Shown in pieces: positions 1-12,766 of a stretch of 64,000 nucleotides of DNA. The stretch is from contig CALZFC010000001.1 in the NCBI GenBank assembly GCA_945643635.1, forward strand, positions 601,001 through 665,000. The letters run 5' to 3'. This DNA comes from Allodiplogaster sudhausi. Taxonomy: Eukaryota > Nematoda > Chromadorea > Rhabditida > Diplogasteridae. The position numbers and the translations under genes were made by a program. Within the stretch, counting starts at the first letter, position 1. Every line of letters begins with the position of its first letter. Under the pieces are notes generated by a model. The model had not been told where the DNA came from and ran no database searches. It saw only the letters and a program-made list of their open reading frames with translations.

Positions 1-253
1 GGGAGCACCTTTGCTAAACTTCTGTGCGATTTTTGCGAGTCAAAAAAAACTCTTTAAAGGCATGTATGTAACCAGCGAAAAAGGAACAAAGCTCTCCGGA
101 AATATCTCTCAATAATGGTTTGCATTATACAGACAGAAATGGAGGATATAAATAAATATATGATAATAGCGCTCGAAAAGAAAATGAGCCAATTGTTTTC
201 GCGCCAAAAAAAGTTTGGCGCCAAATTCAAATTTTGAAGAATCGAGCTCCGTT

Positions 254-2411
254 TTATTTTTTCACCCAAAAGTAGAGCGTCACTCCAACAATTCCGGCAA
301 GGATGAGCAGGAAGATGCAGAACATGAGCTGAAAGGAGCGGAGGAAATAAAATAAAATAAAATAAAGAAGACCATTATTTAGTATTAAAATAAAGAAAAA
401 TATTCAGGAGAATAAAAATATTGCATATTTTATTTTCAAAATTTGCAGTAATTAAAGTAATTAAATAGATTTTTCAAACTTTTATTATTTGCGAAAAGTA
501 AATAATATAAAAAAGAATTATAAAATAATTTAAAAAAATATATATATATCGTAGAAAAGTAGCATTAAATAATAATAGACAGACCAAAGCAAATAAAAAT
601 TTTTTTTTGTAGTTTGGAGAAGAATCTCTAAATTGGTAAGATAAAAACAAATGTACCTTCTTTTCCCGTGCCTTCGTTTGGTAGTAAACTGCTTGGCGTA
701 GCTGAGTAGCTCCCTCAAGAAGAGCGAAAGTTATTTTGAATAAAAAAATAGCTATATTTTATTATTTCCAGAATATTACCACACTGTATGAGTACTTCAA
801 CCTTTTTTCTTCATTTATCTCCCATTCTCAACTCACTCTAACGCCTTTTTAGTTCTCTCTCTCTCTCTCTCTCTACATCGCTCTCTATTTCCATCCATCG
901 CGCACTTTCTATTCTCTTCCCCTTATTATCTCATTCCCTCCCCCATCTATTCTCCTTCTCTCTCTCTCTCCCTCTCTCTCTCTCTCTCTGTCTCTCCTCT
1001 CTCTTCCTCACCGTCTCCACATGAACATGTGCTCTCTCGACGTTCTCCTCAATGGAGTCGACCATATCTCCCTGCTCATGGACAATCGATGCGAGATCCG
1101 AGAAGATCGAATTGACATCTTGAATGTCTTGCTCGAGTTGGGCGAGATTCTGTAAAAATAACAAATAAAATAAAAATAAAATAATTTAATAATAATAATA
1201 ATTTTAAAAAGTAATAATAACGAACAAACAAAACAAATAATATAAAGAAAAAAACAACTTAAAAAATATCACTTAATACTAGATAAAACTGTCAATTATC
1301 TAGAAAAACTAGGCGATCTGAATAGTCTCTATATTAACCACATGACAGGCGCTTCTAAATTGTGAGTATAGAAAGTTTAAAAAAATGGATGTACCGTACC
1401 TATTTACGCGATCAGTCTATTATAGACTCGCGAGTACAATTGATATTATCTATGACCTTTCCTTTCAGGAATCTCTCTTCCATCGTATTCCCTGAGCTAT
1501 CTACAGTATCCTTCTCTGCTTTCCGCTCAGGACCTCACCTGCTGTCTCTCCTTGTACTCCTCGATATGCTGCCTCTGCTGCTGCTGCTGCATTTGCAGTC
1601 CAATTCCATAGTCCTCTGCCTGGCGCTGCCGCCTCGACTCCTCTTCGTCGAGTTGCTGTTGAAGCTTTGCCTGAAAATTTCCTTCTTGATCTCTCTCTCT
1701 CTCTCTCATCTCTTCTCTCTCTATCTCATCTCTTCTCTCTCTATCTCTCTCTCATCTCTTCTCTCTCTATCTCATCTCTTCTCTCTCTATCTCTCTCTCA
1801 TCTCTTTCTCTATCTCTCATCTCTTCTCTCTGTCTCTCTTCTCCCTCTTTCTCTTTTCTCTCACTCTCCCTTTCCATTACCTTTCTCGCTTTCTCCTCCA
1901 CTCTAGGTATTTTCCGTTTATTTATTTTACATTTTCGTGATTAAATTAAATCCGGGAGGGGGGGGGGACCAAAAATGGCGGGAAATTTAAAAAAAATGAC
2001 CCACCCTTCGGACGCCCTCCTTCTGCGCGCGCTCAGCTGAGTACTGCACGGCTCGAAGACGATTGAGCATCTGGATGAAGTCATCCGAGAGTCGCTCTTG
2101 CTGCACTTTCATCTGACGCTGAAACGAAGAGGACCAATTTACTCTATGAATCATTTTTGTGAATAGTCTGCATACTTTGTCCTTGATAAAAGAAAAAGAG
2201 GGACAACGACCAAAGAGTGGGTGAGAGAAAGAGAGAGAGAGAGAGATATATAGAGAGAGAGAGATTCCGACAGACAAAAAGAGAAAGAGAAACACGGAGA
2301 GAGAGAAAGAGAGAGATAGAGAGAAAGAGAGAAAGAGATAGAGAGAAAGAGAGAGAGAGATAGAGAGAAAGAGAGAAAGAGAGAGAGAGATATTCCGATA
2401 GACAAAAAGAG

Positions 2412-2454
<43 letters not shown>

Positions 2455-3402
2455 AGACATGGAAAGTGCTTACATTGTTGTTGGCCAGCTTGACCAGCTG
2501 CTGCATCTTCATGTTCGTCTCTTTCGCCAGTGCATTCGACTCCTTGGCGAGCTAAAAAAAAGTACTTTTTGAATTTTATATTTTTTTAACTCGGCTTGTT
2601 AAAATGTCAATTTCGTTGAAGTTTCTCAGTCAACTTCCCAGACATCATTAAAATCACCAAATAGCAAAAAGCCATAGTAAGAGTAAAGGGTATAGAAAAA
2701 AGAATGAAAAATTTACCTAAAATTAGAAAAAAATTCTGAGGAAACTAGTTTGAAAATGAATCAAGGATATTCACAGAATCGTTTAAATTTCTGAATGACC
2801 AAGCAAAAATTGAGTAATTTTCTCAAGTCATAATGGATGCTGCAATAAAACAAACTAATTAGCTAACTAACTAACTAAGTTATTAGCTAATTAAAATGGT
2901 CAGGCATTCAAGTACCCAAATATATGTTAGAAAGATAACAGACCGTGTTGAACTGCTCGCGCCGTCGCTCACCGTCATCTGAGCTATCATTCACGCTCGG
3001 TCCCGTACTCTCGAGTTCCCGAACTGGAAAGTTCATTTTTAGTTCACGAACTGAAAAGTTCATTTTTATACGGTAATTTTTTTTTAACAAAATATATTAT
3101 ATCCTTTTGAAAATGCTGTCCTACTAATTACTTGATATAAGAAAAATACAAATACATCTCAAAGAAATCTAGTTTAAAATGAGATCAAAATTCTTGAATT
3201 CAGAATGAAGTATTACACAAATAAGATACTACTCGAACATATAAGATACGATGAACACAATGAGCCGGCTAAAAGAAAACAGAAAAATAAAAATTACAAC
3301 AAAACCTTATTGGTAAAAGAGCTAACCTTTGCTAGATAATCGCTGAATATTGAGCCGGATCTCGCTGACGAGCACGTCCCCGTCGTCGCTGTTGAAGTCC
3401 AT
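254..3402 (-). CDS. Endosomal syntaxin (STX7/STX12-like Qa-SNARE), complete
   Basis: Seen: eight exons join in phase: 3327-3402, 2944-3023, 2474-2551, 2005-2118, 1539-1670, 1012-1149, 657-713 and 254-328, giving about 249 residues. ATG at 3400-3402 opens [20 protein letters not shown]. The N-terminal helices (about 1-160) match a syntaxin Habc domain. The exon with [20 protein letters not shown] and [14 protein letters not shown] is the SNARE motif, with the zero-layer Gln. The last exon is a single hydrophobic anchor ([20 protein letters not shown]) followed by WVKK and stop. Known: family members are tail-anchored Qa-SNAREs of endosomes that drive membrane fusion with Qb, Qc and R partners. 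Length is close to STX7 (about 260). The stop codon lies inside an AATAAA signal. The donor at 2943 (GTCTGT) is weak. (GA)n/(CT)n tracts fill several introns. Other syntaxins are possible, but the order and sequence fit STX7/12 best. Confidence 0.9.
853..1000. repeat. (CT)n tracts in syntaxin intron
   Basis: Pyrimidine tracts of CT repeats at 853-875 and 958-1005 on the plus strand, ending a few bases from the donor of the SNARE-motif exon. Open frames across them are low-complexity and not genes. Confidence 0.9.
1690..1875. repeat. (CT)n tract with interspersed CATCT
   Basis: About 185 bases of imperfect CTCTCT with CTCATCTCTT units in the syntaxin intron upstream of the 1539-1670 exon. The overlapping plus-strand frames are Leu/Ser-rich artefacts. 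Confidence 0.9.
2222..2455. repeat. (GA)n tract in syntaxin intron
   Basis: About 230 bases of GA repeat with a duplicated block (gatattccgatagacaaaaa, near 2263-2282 and 2389-2410). This shows local tandem duplication inside the microsatellite. Confidence 0.9.
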
Positions 3403-4739
3403 CTCTTTGCTTTCGAACTAGCAAGATCAAAAAGCAAGTAAGTTACTTTACTCACTTAAATTTTACTGAAAATTATTAGAACGACAGGTGAGAGATAAAA
3501 ATCGATATGTAAAGAAGACAAGAGATAAGTAAAATAAGGAGTAGTCAATCGATTTTGATGCGAACAACTTGAGTCGACAAAAAGGAAAATGAAAAAGAAA
3601 AAAGATTCAAGAAAGAAAATGCAAGAAGAATGCTTCCATAAGATATCGCGCACTCTTGGGTAGAAAAAGAGGTTAGATATGGCCCAAAAGCTCGGGGTAG
3701 AAAGGGCCCCACTAAATCTTTTATGATAGTGATCAAAGAAATCCTTAATAGCCCTTTAAGCTTGACGTCATTCCGCAACCTAGATCAATGAGAATATTTA
3801 AAAAAAAAAAAACGGGCGCAATCTGACACTGTTTTTGCAATTCAATGGCAAATCTTTTCCTCTGCTCTTCCATAAATTTCTGTTTCTTTCTCTGTCTCAC
3901 CTTTCTCTCTCTCTCTCTCTACTTCTCTCACTTCCACTCTCTCTCTCTCTCACTTTCATTCATTCTCTCTCTCTCTCTTTCTCCTTCTATCACGCCATCG
4001 ATATGTAAGCACAGCCAGCGATCAATCAACTCATGGATCGTAATGAATAAGCGAACTAGTCTTCTTTGTTGGGTGGGAGAGGGGGGCAGGGGGTGGGCTG
4101 ATCTTAGCCTTATAAGCTTAAGGATAGATAGCAGAAGATATGCTTTAATGATTTCTCTTCAGATTGGGACTTTTAGCCAAAAAAAAAAGGAAGCAGCGAC
4201 AGCTCTGATGAGCAACCAAAAATCAGAGCAGGCGACGCGCGCAGGAGAGAGAGAGAAAAACAACACATGGTCGCGGTGCTGGCAATATTCCAACTTTCTC
4301 GTTCGGTGTGTCAAGCGCGGTTCGCTGGGTCAGCTTTAAATTGCACGAGCTTCATTTTTTTCTCTCCATTATTTAGAAAACCGCATTCCCAATCGTTTTT
4401 TATTCTTCTTCATAAATTAAAAATATATATATTATTAAGATATGACTCAGGGTCAGAAAATAAAATTCAAACCATTTTCCAAAAGAGCGGAATTTTCATC
4501 TCTCTTTATTTACACCGTCTCTCGAGCATCAAAAATAAATAAACAGTAAAAAACAACGGTTTTGAGGACTTTGACGAGATATAAAAGTTGTGGGCATACG
4601 GTATCTTTGTGGTTTACTGATTCAACATCAGACAAGCACACTCGAAGTACGAAACTCACCCGTCCATTACAAGAAAAAAAAATCAGAGTATGCGACTGGG
4701 AAACAAGAGAAAATTACAAGAGCATAAGGATATAATAAC

Positions 4740-4743
4740 AGAA

Positions 4744-4805
<62 letters not shown>

Positions 4806-4850
4806 GGAGGGAGAGAAATAGAGATAGAGATGGGGGAGAGAGAGATCCAT
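4740..4850. repeat. (GA)n tract
   Basis: About 110 bases of nearly pure GA/GAAA repeat in intergenic DNA. Confidence 0.9.
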
Positions 4851-5444
4851 TTTACAGATACACCACAATTAAAAAAAAAACAAAGGAAGAGGCTCAAATT
4901 GGCTTGGTAGGTGGCTCTGAATTGGCAGGCAAACTGTTCTGATTAGAAAAAAAGAGCAAAGTCGAAGGCTAATTAAAAAAAAATTTAGTCTGAATCCGAT
5001 AAACCAACCTTGCCAAAACTTGAGGCGCGATGTACAAGAGAGAAGAAGCAAAAGGGGGGGGAATGAAAAGAGATAACAACTAATATAAATGCGCTAAATA
5101 GAGAACAACAAACGTTTCTAAAAAAAAAATGCGCGCAACAAGAAAAATTTCATCAACCATTATTGTAAGAACAATGAAAATCCATCCCATTTGTTAACAA
5201 CAACAACAAAACTGCAGAGAAAAAAAGAATATTTCTGTCGCCAGAGAGATTGGATTATCGGAAGAAGGAAATAAGGGCCTAACCAATTTTCCTGAAATTC
5301 ACAGACAAAAAAGTGTGACGTAGTCTAAAATACGGAAACAATAAAGAATACCTTGAGATTGATTACTGTAGTAACTGAGGAAAGAATGATACAAGAGAGC
5401 GCAGGCAGAGCAGGGTGTGAAAGAGACTGAGGGAGGGGAGATAT

Positions 5445-5512
5445 ATATATAGAGAGAGAGAGAGAGAGGAAGCGAGTGACGAAAATAAGAGAGGGAGAGA
5501 GAGAGAGAGAGA

Positions 5513-5559
<47 letters not shown>

Positions 5560-5853
5560 GGAGAGAGAGAGAGAAAGAGAGGGAGAGAGAGAAGATCGAG
5601 GATAGTGAGAGATTCAGGTATAGAATGCTAGGAAAAGAGGAAGTCGTAGAGAGAAGAGAGAAAGACGCAGACTGATAGAGAGAAAAGGGGAAGATGGAAG
5701 GTGGTAAGCGGAGAGATGGGTAGAAAAAGAGAAAGAGAGAGAGAGAGAAAGAGAGAAACAGTGAGAGAGAAAGCGAGAGAGAAAGAGAGAAACAGTGAGA
5801 GAGAAAGCGAGAGAGAGAGAGAGAGAAAGAGACAGAGCGCCAGAGATAGAGAA

Positions 5854-5891
<38 letters not shown>

Positions 5892-5902
5892 CGAGAGAGA
5901 TT
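5445..5902. repeat. Long (GA)n block abutting the FCP1 stop
   Basis: About 450 bases, purine-only apart from short interruptions, with blocks of pure GA (5518-5552) and AGAGAAAG variants. In the FCP1 transcript sense this would be a CU-rich 3' UTR or downstream region. Confidence 0.9.
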
Positions 5903-5912
5903 CTCTCTCTCC

Positions 5913-6543
5913 CTACTCTCGATTCAGCTCGTTTTCCAACTCTGCTGCCATGTCATCGAATTCGTCATCGTCCTCATCGAATGGCTCTTCTGCCTCTTCC
6001 TCTTCCTCTCCTCCTCCCTCTCCAGTCTCGCCATGCCCATTGCGTTCCTCCCAACCTTCGCCGTAGCTGTTCAAAAGGGAGAATAATTATAGAATAAATA
6101 TAACCATAAAAAGAGAGCAAAATATAAATATTTTAAAAGTATAAGTTTCATCTTTATTTATTTTTTCAAAACAAGAGTGCGCCACAGATTTTACTGAAAA
6201 GATCTTCTTGCTCTTTTGGCTCAACGACTACTACTAAAAGCTGATTTTCCGCCTCATTTCCATGAAAATACAAGAGTGAAGTAGCAAAGATTGCGATATC
6301 GGAGAGGGAGCGAAAGAGCGAGAGAGAGACAGAGAGAGAGAGCGAGGGGGAGAGAGAGACAGAAACTTAAAATTTAATTTAAAAAAAAAGAACAGACGCA
6401 GCCCCTCATGTCAGTCATTCCTCCTTCAGAAGCTTGAACTGTACTTTAATACGCTACAACTCAACAGTCACATCGCTCGGCTTCCTCCATTGCGCATCTC
6501 TCTCTCTCTCTCTCTCTCTCTCCTCTCTCTATCTTTCTCTCTT

Positions 6544-6621
<78 letters not shown>

Positions 6622-7309
6622 TTCTCTCTCTCTCTCCATCTCTTCTACTTCCTCCTGACTCTCTCTCTCTCACCGTTTTCACAGACTCAATCTCCTTTTC
6701 CTTTTTCTCTATCTACCCAAACCCACCCAGTCTCGGTTGCTGTTTCCTTCCCCTCTCCTTTCTCAACTTACTCTCTTTCGCCCTCGCCATCCTCGTCATC
6801 TTCGTTCGTGTCTCCTTCTGCCATCTCTTCGTCACTCAGGCTCGTCTCAACAATGGCTCTGCCTAAAACAGTAAAAGTATTATTATTATTTCGACTTTTA
6901 ATTACATCTATCAAAAAAGATATATTTTAAATATTTTAATAGTAATATTTTGAATATTAGTAAAGTGTGAACAATTTTATTGAAAAAAAAATCACTTGTA
7001 TCCTAATTCTAGTAGACGTTCAATGATAGTACACATACAGAGAGATGCAACTGGACTGAGTATTTCGATAGAAACAACTATTCTACAGTGCCCCATACAT
7101 ATTTATAATTACCATAATCGAAAGTTAATCTACCGTTACCCAAGTCTCATACCTGCCGGGCGCTTTCTTACTGGCTCCTCCTCCTCTTCGCGCCCTTCTT
7201 CTTCTTCTTCGTAGTCATCGCGAGCCTCAGGAGGGAGACGAGCACGTTTCAGGGTATTCCTCTGTTAAATTAAATATGATGTCATGATGAGAGCGAGAGA
7301 GAGAAAGAC

Positions 7310-7350
<41 letters not shown>

Positions 7351-7389
7351 GTGAGAGAAAGAGGGAGAGAGAGCGAGAGAGAGCAAGCG

Positions 7390-7453
<64 letters not shown>

Positions 7454-7672
7454 GAGAGATGTAATAGACGTAGTAAGACGACATGATATGTGCGAACAGG
7501 AAGGCTTATTTTAGCAAGGCGGCCAATAAAGATGGGATCAACCGCTCACGAGGAGCCAACGAGTGGAAACTGACTAATAATGCAATGCGAACAAACGAGA
7601 ATAAAGTAAGGGTAAAACAAAATAAAGGGCTGGATGGAAGAATACTTGTGGAACGGGCAATTCCACTACTGG

Positions 7673-7714
<42 letters not shown>

Positions 7715-8005
7715 TGAACGAGAGAGAGAGAGAGAGTGGTAAAGAAAAAAAGTTGACCCCATGGCCAACCTGGCTGGTCGTCGCCTTCTCTTCCTTATCT
7801 TGTTCCTTTTCTCTCTCTTCTTCGTCTTCGTCGTCTTCTTCATCATCTTCGCCTGAGAGCGCCTCATCCACCTGAACGAGTGTGTAATATAAGAAAGAGT
7901 ACGAAATCTCTTGACTACGGTATTATTAACCTCTGCGTATTAACTTTTTATACTCTTGCGCCTCTCGTTATCTGAAGCTCAATCTCCCCCCCCCCTATCG
8001 ATCTC

Positions 8006-8036
<31 letters not shown>

Positions 8037-9057
8037 GTCTCTTTCTCCCTCCTCTCCTCCCTCTCTCTCTTTCTCCCACCTCATGATTCATATCAGCAAT
8101 CTCCATCTTCGACATGGTCTCCATGTTGGCGAGGTCGGCCACTTCGTCAGTCTCGTCCTCTAGAACGGGCGCGATCGGTCGACGGTGGCGGGCCGGAGAA
8201 TTCGAGACTGAATCCCCTCCTCCTCCGTTGCTTGATGGAGATGGAGAGCGGCTGAGTGCAAAAGCAGTGACATCCGCCTGAAAAAAGAGCATATTTGATT
8301 TTAGTATTTTATTTAATAATAATTATTATTAATGATTTATTTTAAATATAAATAATATTTTTAAAGTTTAATTTTACGAGAAAAAAATTTAAGGTGATCA
8401 AAACGCAAAACCCAGGCGTGCTAGTTGGTGTTATTAGACCCCTGAGCGCCTTAAAAAATTTTTATTCCATGAAAAATTAGAAGAATAAAACCGAACAAAC
8501 TAATTCATATATAATTAAATAGTAAAAAAATGCATTTTTTGTAACCTTCTCCCACTTCTCCATGCACTCCCACAACCAGTCGAACTTCACGATAGGCACC
8601 CCCGCTTTCTTTGCGGCGATCACTTTCCTAAAAGGACAAGTGCACTTTTCTAAGAGAAAAAAGAGGAAAAAACTATTTCTCATTTCCCAGCCATGACAAT
8701 TTCTCCTATTTTTATTCTGTTTACTAAAAAAAATTGGCTACCCAATCTACTAATTAAAAGTAGACCCTACTAATCAAAATATAAAATCGATCCTCACCAA
8801 TTAAAATAGAGCCTTACTAATTAAGATAGACAATAACCAGTTAAAATACTTCATTAATTAAAATATAAAAAAAGTAAAACCCTACTCCGTTCCCCATCTC
8901 GCCGCGATGACGTGCGTTGTCGTGTTCTTGTCGAATTTCTCCGCTACTCGTCCGCCGAATGCGAGGCAGTTTCTGTACACTTCAGAGTCCTTCACCGGCT
9001 GGCCAAGGGGCACGATGCCTGAATGGATAAGAGGTATTCATTACCATCAGTGCATCA

Positions 9058-9091
<34 letters not shown>

Positions 9092-9171
9092 TTCCTGTTC
9101 TCTCTCTCTTCTCTAACTTTTTCATTCTGTTCTCTCTGTCGCTTTCTCTCTCTCCCTCCCTCCACGTTCTC

Positions 9172-9205
<34 letters not shown>

Positions 9206-10965
9206 CTCGCTTTCTCTCTTTCTCCTTCTTTCTGGCTCTCTCTCCCTCTTTCTTTTCCGCTCTCCCTCTCTCTCGCGTTCTCTCTTTCTCCCTCTTTCTC
9301 GCTCTCCCTCGCTACCTCTCTCTCTCTCGCTTTCTCTCTTTCCCCGTCTTTCTCTCTCTTACCAGACAAAACGATGACACAGCCCTTGAGAACTTCTCGA
9401 CGCCGCTGATTAATGAAGGACTGAAATTCATTCAATTGACTCTTATTGATTTAATCAATTCTTTCTAATCCGATGTATCTTAGATGGCGGAAATAAAAAT
9501 CTTATAAAACAATTATTACAATTACTTAAGCTAAAAAATCCTTTAAAAAATAGCAAAAAAAATATATATATAAATTATGACGTCACCTTGATATCGCGAA
9601 CTTCTCGAGTTTCGTCGTAATGAGCGTAGAAGGCTGAGTGCACGTCGCGAAGAACCTAAGAGAAAAGGAAATTTATATCTATAATAATTTGTTTTTGTTT
9701 ATCTGCTAATCAAAAAAGAACCAGACAAAAAAATGTCGATTAAACTTTTTTACTCTAATTTATCAAGTACATGTATAAAATATTATTCGGCAAAAAAAAT
9801 TATAAATAAAAAAAATTTACAATAAAAATAAACATTATGACCCCATACCTTCTCAATATGCTGGAGTACATTATCCTTCTCGGGTGGAATTCCGTTGGGA
9901 TTGTTTTCGTTCTCTTTACCGGTTTTCTTCGCCCTCTCTGTATCATCCTTCGTTTCTTCTTTCGTTTCCTCTTTCCTTTCCGCTTTCTTTTCCTCCTTAT
10001 TTCCTCTTCCTCCTTCTTCTCTCTTTCGTTCTCTTCCTTCTCCTCTTCCTCCTTCTTCTCTCCTTCTTCCTCTTCCTTTTCCCCTACATCTTTCTTCTCT
10101 CCTTCTTCCTTCTTCTCATTCTTCTCCGTCGATTCGTCGGTGTTCACTGGATTCTCCTTCATTTGTTCGGGCGGCTTTGCTTTCTCCTCATATTGTCGCA
10201 CTGAAAGTTAAACATATTGCATTATTTCATTACACTTACTATTTCCTTAAATATTGAACCATTTTCTTTATCTTTATTTTTTGCACTAACCTAAATAACA
10301 TATTTTTTTTATTCAATATCGCATTTCTTTAAATTTTTTCTTTTTAAAGGTATCCTTTTTTATTTAGTTGTATTTTTTTTCTACAACAACATATGGCTAA
10401 AGCTAAGGTTAAGGTTAAGGTTAAGGTTAAGGCTAAGTCTAACCTCTCTCATTCCCTTGCTCCTTCCCCTTGCGCTGCCATCTTTCGGGCGCGTTAATGT
10501 CGCCAACGCCCGAAAAGAACAGATATGGCCGAACCTGGAAGTTTTCATTTTATTCTTTTTCTTTAAAGAATTTTTTTTCAAATATTGTGTATTTAATAAA
10601 TAAAAAATAAATAATAAACAAAAGTATTGCAGAGAAGAACTTGGAGGGGGGGGAATACATAATTGAAATAATAATAACCTGAATAAGTGCATCCGAGAAC
10701 TGCCAAACATCCGCGCGGTCGTCAATGATGGCAACGAGTTCATCGCCACTCGGGAAGAGAGCCTTAAAGGAAGGATTTGTCCTCTCACTTTCTCTCTCTC
10801 TCTCTCTCTGTCTATTTCTCTACTCTCCTTCTCTCTCTCAGTCTCTCTATTTCCTCATTCTTTCCCTCTATTTCTCTACGCTCTCTCAACATCTCAACTC
10901 TCTCTTCCTTTTCTCTACGCCCACTCTCTATCTATGTCTATTTCTGTACTCTCCATTCTCTATTA

Positions 10966-11013
<48 letters not shown>

Positions 11014-12732
11014 CTGTCTATTTCTCTACTCTCGCCCTCTATCATTCTCTACGTTTCATCACTATATCTCTCACTCGTCCCCTCTATTTCTTCATTCTTT
11101 CCCTCCATTTCTCTACGCTCTCTCTACATCTCAACTCTCTCTTCCTTTTTCTCTACGACCACTCTCTATCTATGTCTATTTCTGTTCTCTCCATTCTCTA
11201 TATTCTCTTTCTCTCTGTGTGTCTATTTATCTCTCTTTCTCTCCCACACGCTGATAAAACATTAACTATCTAACGAACTCCAAGATTGCTTGTCTTATGC
11301 TGCTGACTGTTGCTCTCATCTCTGGAGAGAACGCGATGCGAGAAGAGCTTCTGCTCCGGGTCGATGATCTAGAGAATCTTATTTTTAGTGCGCCTAATTT
11401 TAGTGTGAGTCGAGAACAACGAAAAAAAGCAGAAAATAGAATTTGCCCATTTTCCGGCCCCTACCTTCGCAATGGCATGCGCGTACTGCCGCTGTCCAAA
11501 GGTGATTATGTGCATTTCGTAGAGCTTCGACATCTCTTCCAGGAATTCTCTTAAATAAATAAATGAAACGGATCTTGCAAGAGAGAAAGAGTGAGAGAGT
11601 GAAAGAGAGAGAGAGAGAGAGCTTCTGGTCTTCTCCAATTTAAAGGGGGAAAGTGTCCCGGTACAACACGAATATTAAAGCTTAAATTTTCAATTTTTGT
11701 GTTTGTAATGGTCCCAAAGGAAATCCTTACCTAGTGTACGGTCGCAACTTGGTGTACTGTAGGGTGTTCTCGAGACGAAACGTGATCAGGTCATCACGCT
11801 ATAAACAGAAATTGTGTGATGATGATTCTGCCTGGAAAAATTGAGTCGAAAAAGAAAGAGAGAGCGAGAGAGATAGAAAGTGAGGAAGAAAGGGGGTGGG
11901 AAAGATAAACAAATAGAGATAGATCAATAGTGTAAGGGGAAGCGATAGAGAGAGAGAGAGGAGAGAGAGAGGGAGAAAGAGAGAGGAAGAAAGAGGGAAA
12001 TAGAACCAAACCTCTTTCGGAAGTGGGAACTTGGGTGGCCTGTTCGTGGTGTGGATGAGTGTCTGGTCTAGGTCCACCAGAAGCACGAGTTTCCTCGCTG
12101 ACAGCGCGTGTTGTTTCTCCTTTAATTCTTTCAATATTTATATATTGTTTATTTCTGTATTTAAGAGGGGAGGGAGAGGGAGCGAGAGGAAAACGGGAGA
12201 AAGAGAGAGAGAAACAGAGGAAGAGAGAGAGAAACAGAGGAAGAGAGAGAGAGAGAGAAAGGGAGATAGAGAGAGAAAGGGAGAGAGAGAGCCAACCTGG
12301 TCGCCGAGAGTCTTCGCCAGTTTATCAGAGACAACTAGTTCAGGAACGTGGTGCACCATTGGAATGGAGGCTTTAGTGGCAACATTCCGCGCACCAGCTA
12401 TGCCATCGCGTCTGAGAAGTTAAATAATTACTCAAATTTAATTTGATTTCTCAAATTTAATTAATTACTCAAATTCAATTAATTACACAATTTTTAAATT
12501 CATAGATTTAATTTGTTTAAGCTTAATAAAAATAAAATAACAATATAATATATAAATGCATTAAAAAATGATATTAAACTAGGATATGAGATAGAGAGAT
12601 GGAGTGTGAGAGAGAGAGAGAGACAGAGAGAACGAGAGAGAGTTAAAGAGAGAGGGAGGCAGCAAGAGAAATGGAGAGCGAGAGAAAAGAGAGAGAGAGA
12701 GTGCGAGAGAGAGAAAGAGAGAGAGAGTGCGA

Positions 12733-12766
<34 letters not shown>

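Larger units (their letters stand above)
3403..5912. other. Intergenic stretch between syntaxin 5' end and FCP1 3' end
   Basis: No supported coding exon. It holds CT tracts (3901-3980), a GA tract (4741-4850), and a large GA block (5445-5900) that reaches to within about 15 bases of the FCP1 stop codon. The promoter of the minus-strand syntaxin should lie just above 3402, but I see no clear element. Confidence 0.6.

Noticed and set aside
1362..1940. Long plus-strand frame rich in Leu and Ser (and many like it across the window)
   Set aside because: It is the translation of a CT microsatellite running over a minus-strand syntaxin exon; there is no family match and the composition is purely repeat-driven.
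5701..6097. Arg/Glu-rich plus-strand frames
   Set aside because: They are (GA)n translated and antisense to the last FCP1 exon.
7620..7680. Possible small FCP1 exon (VELPVPQ) in the intron 7262-7769
   Set aside because: Entering from the upstream exon in phase gives an immediate TAG, and the flanking exons join correctly without it.
10393..10443. Telomere or interstitial telomeric sequence
   Set aside because: The unit is TTAAGG, not a known nematode telomere repeat, and the run is only about 50 bases within a gene.
10725..11273. 182-codon plus-strand frame with hydrophobic Leu/Ser runs that might suggest a membrane protein
   Set aside because: It lies in an FCP1 intron and is CT repeat with an internal duplication.
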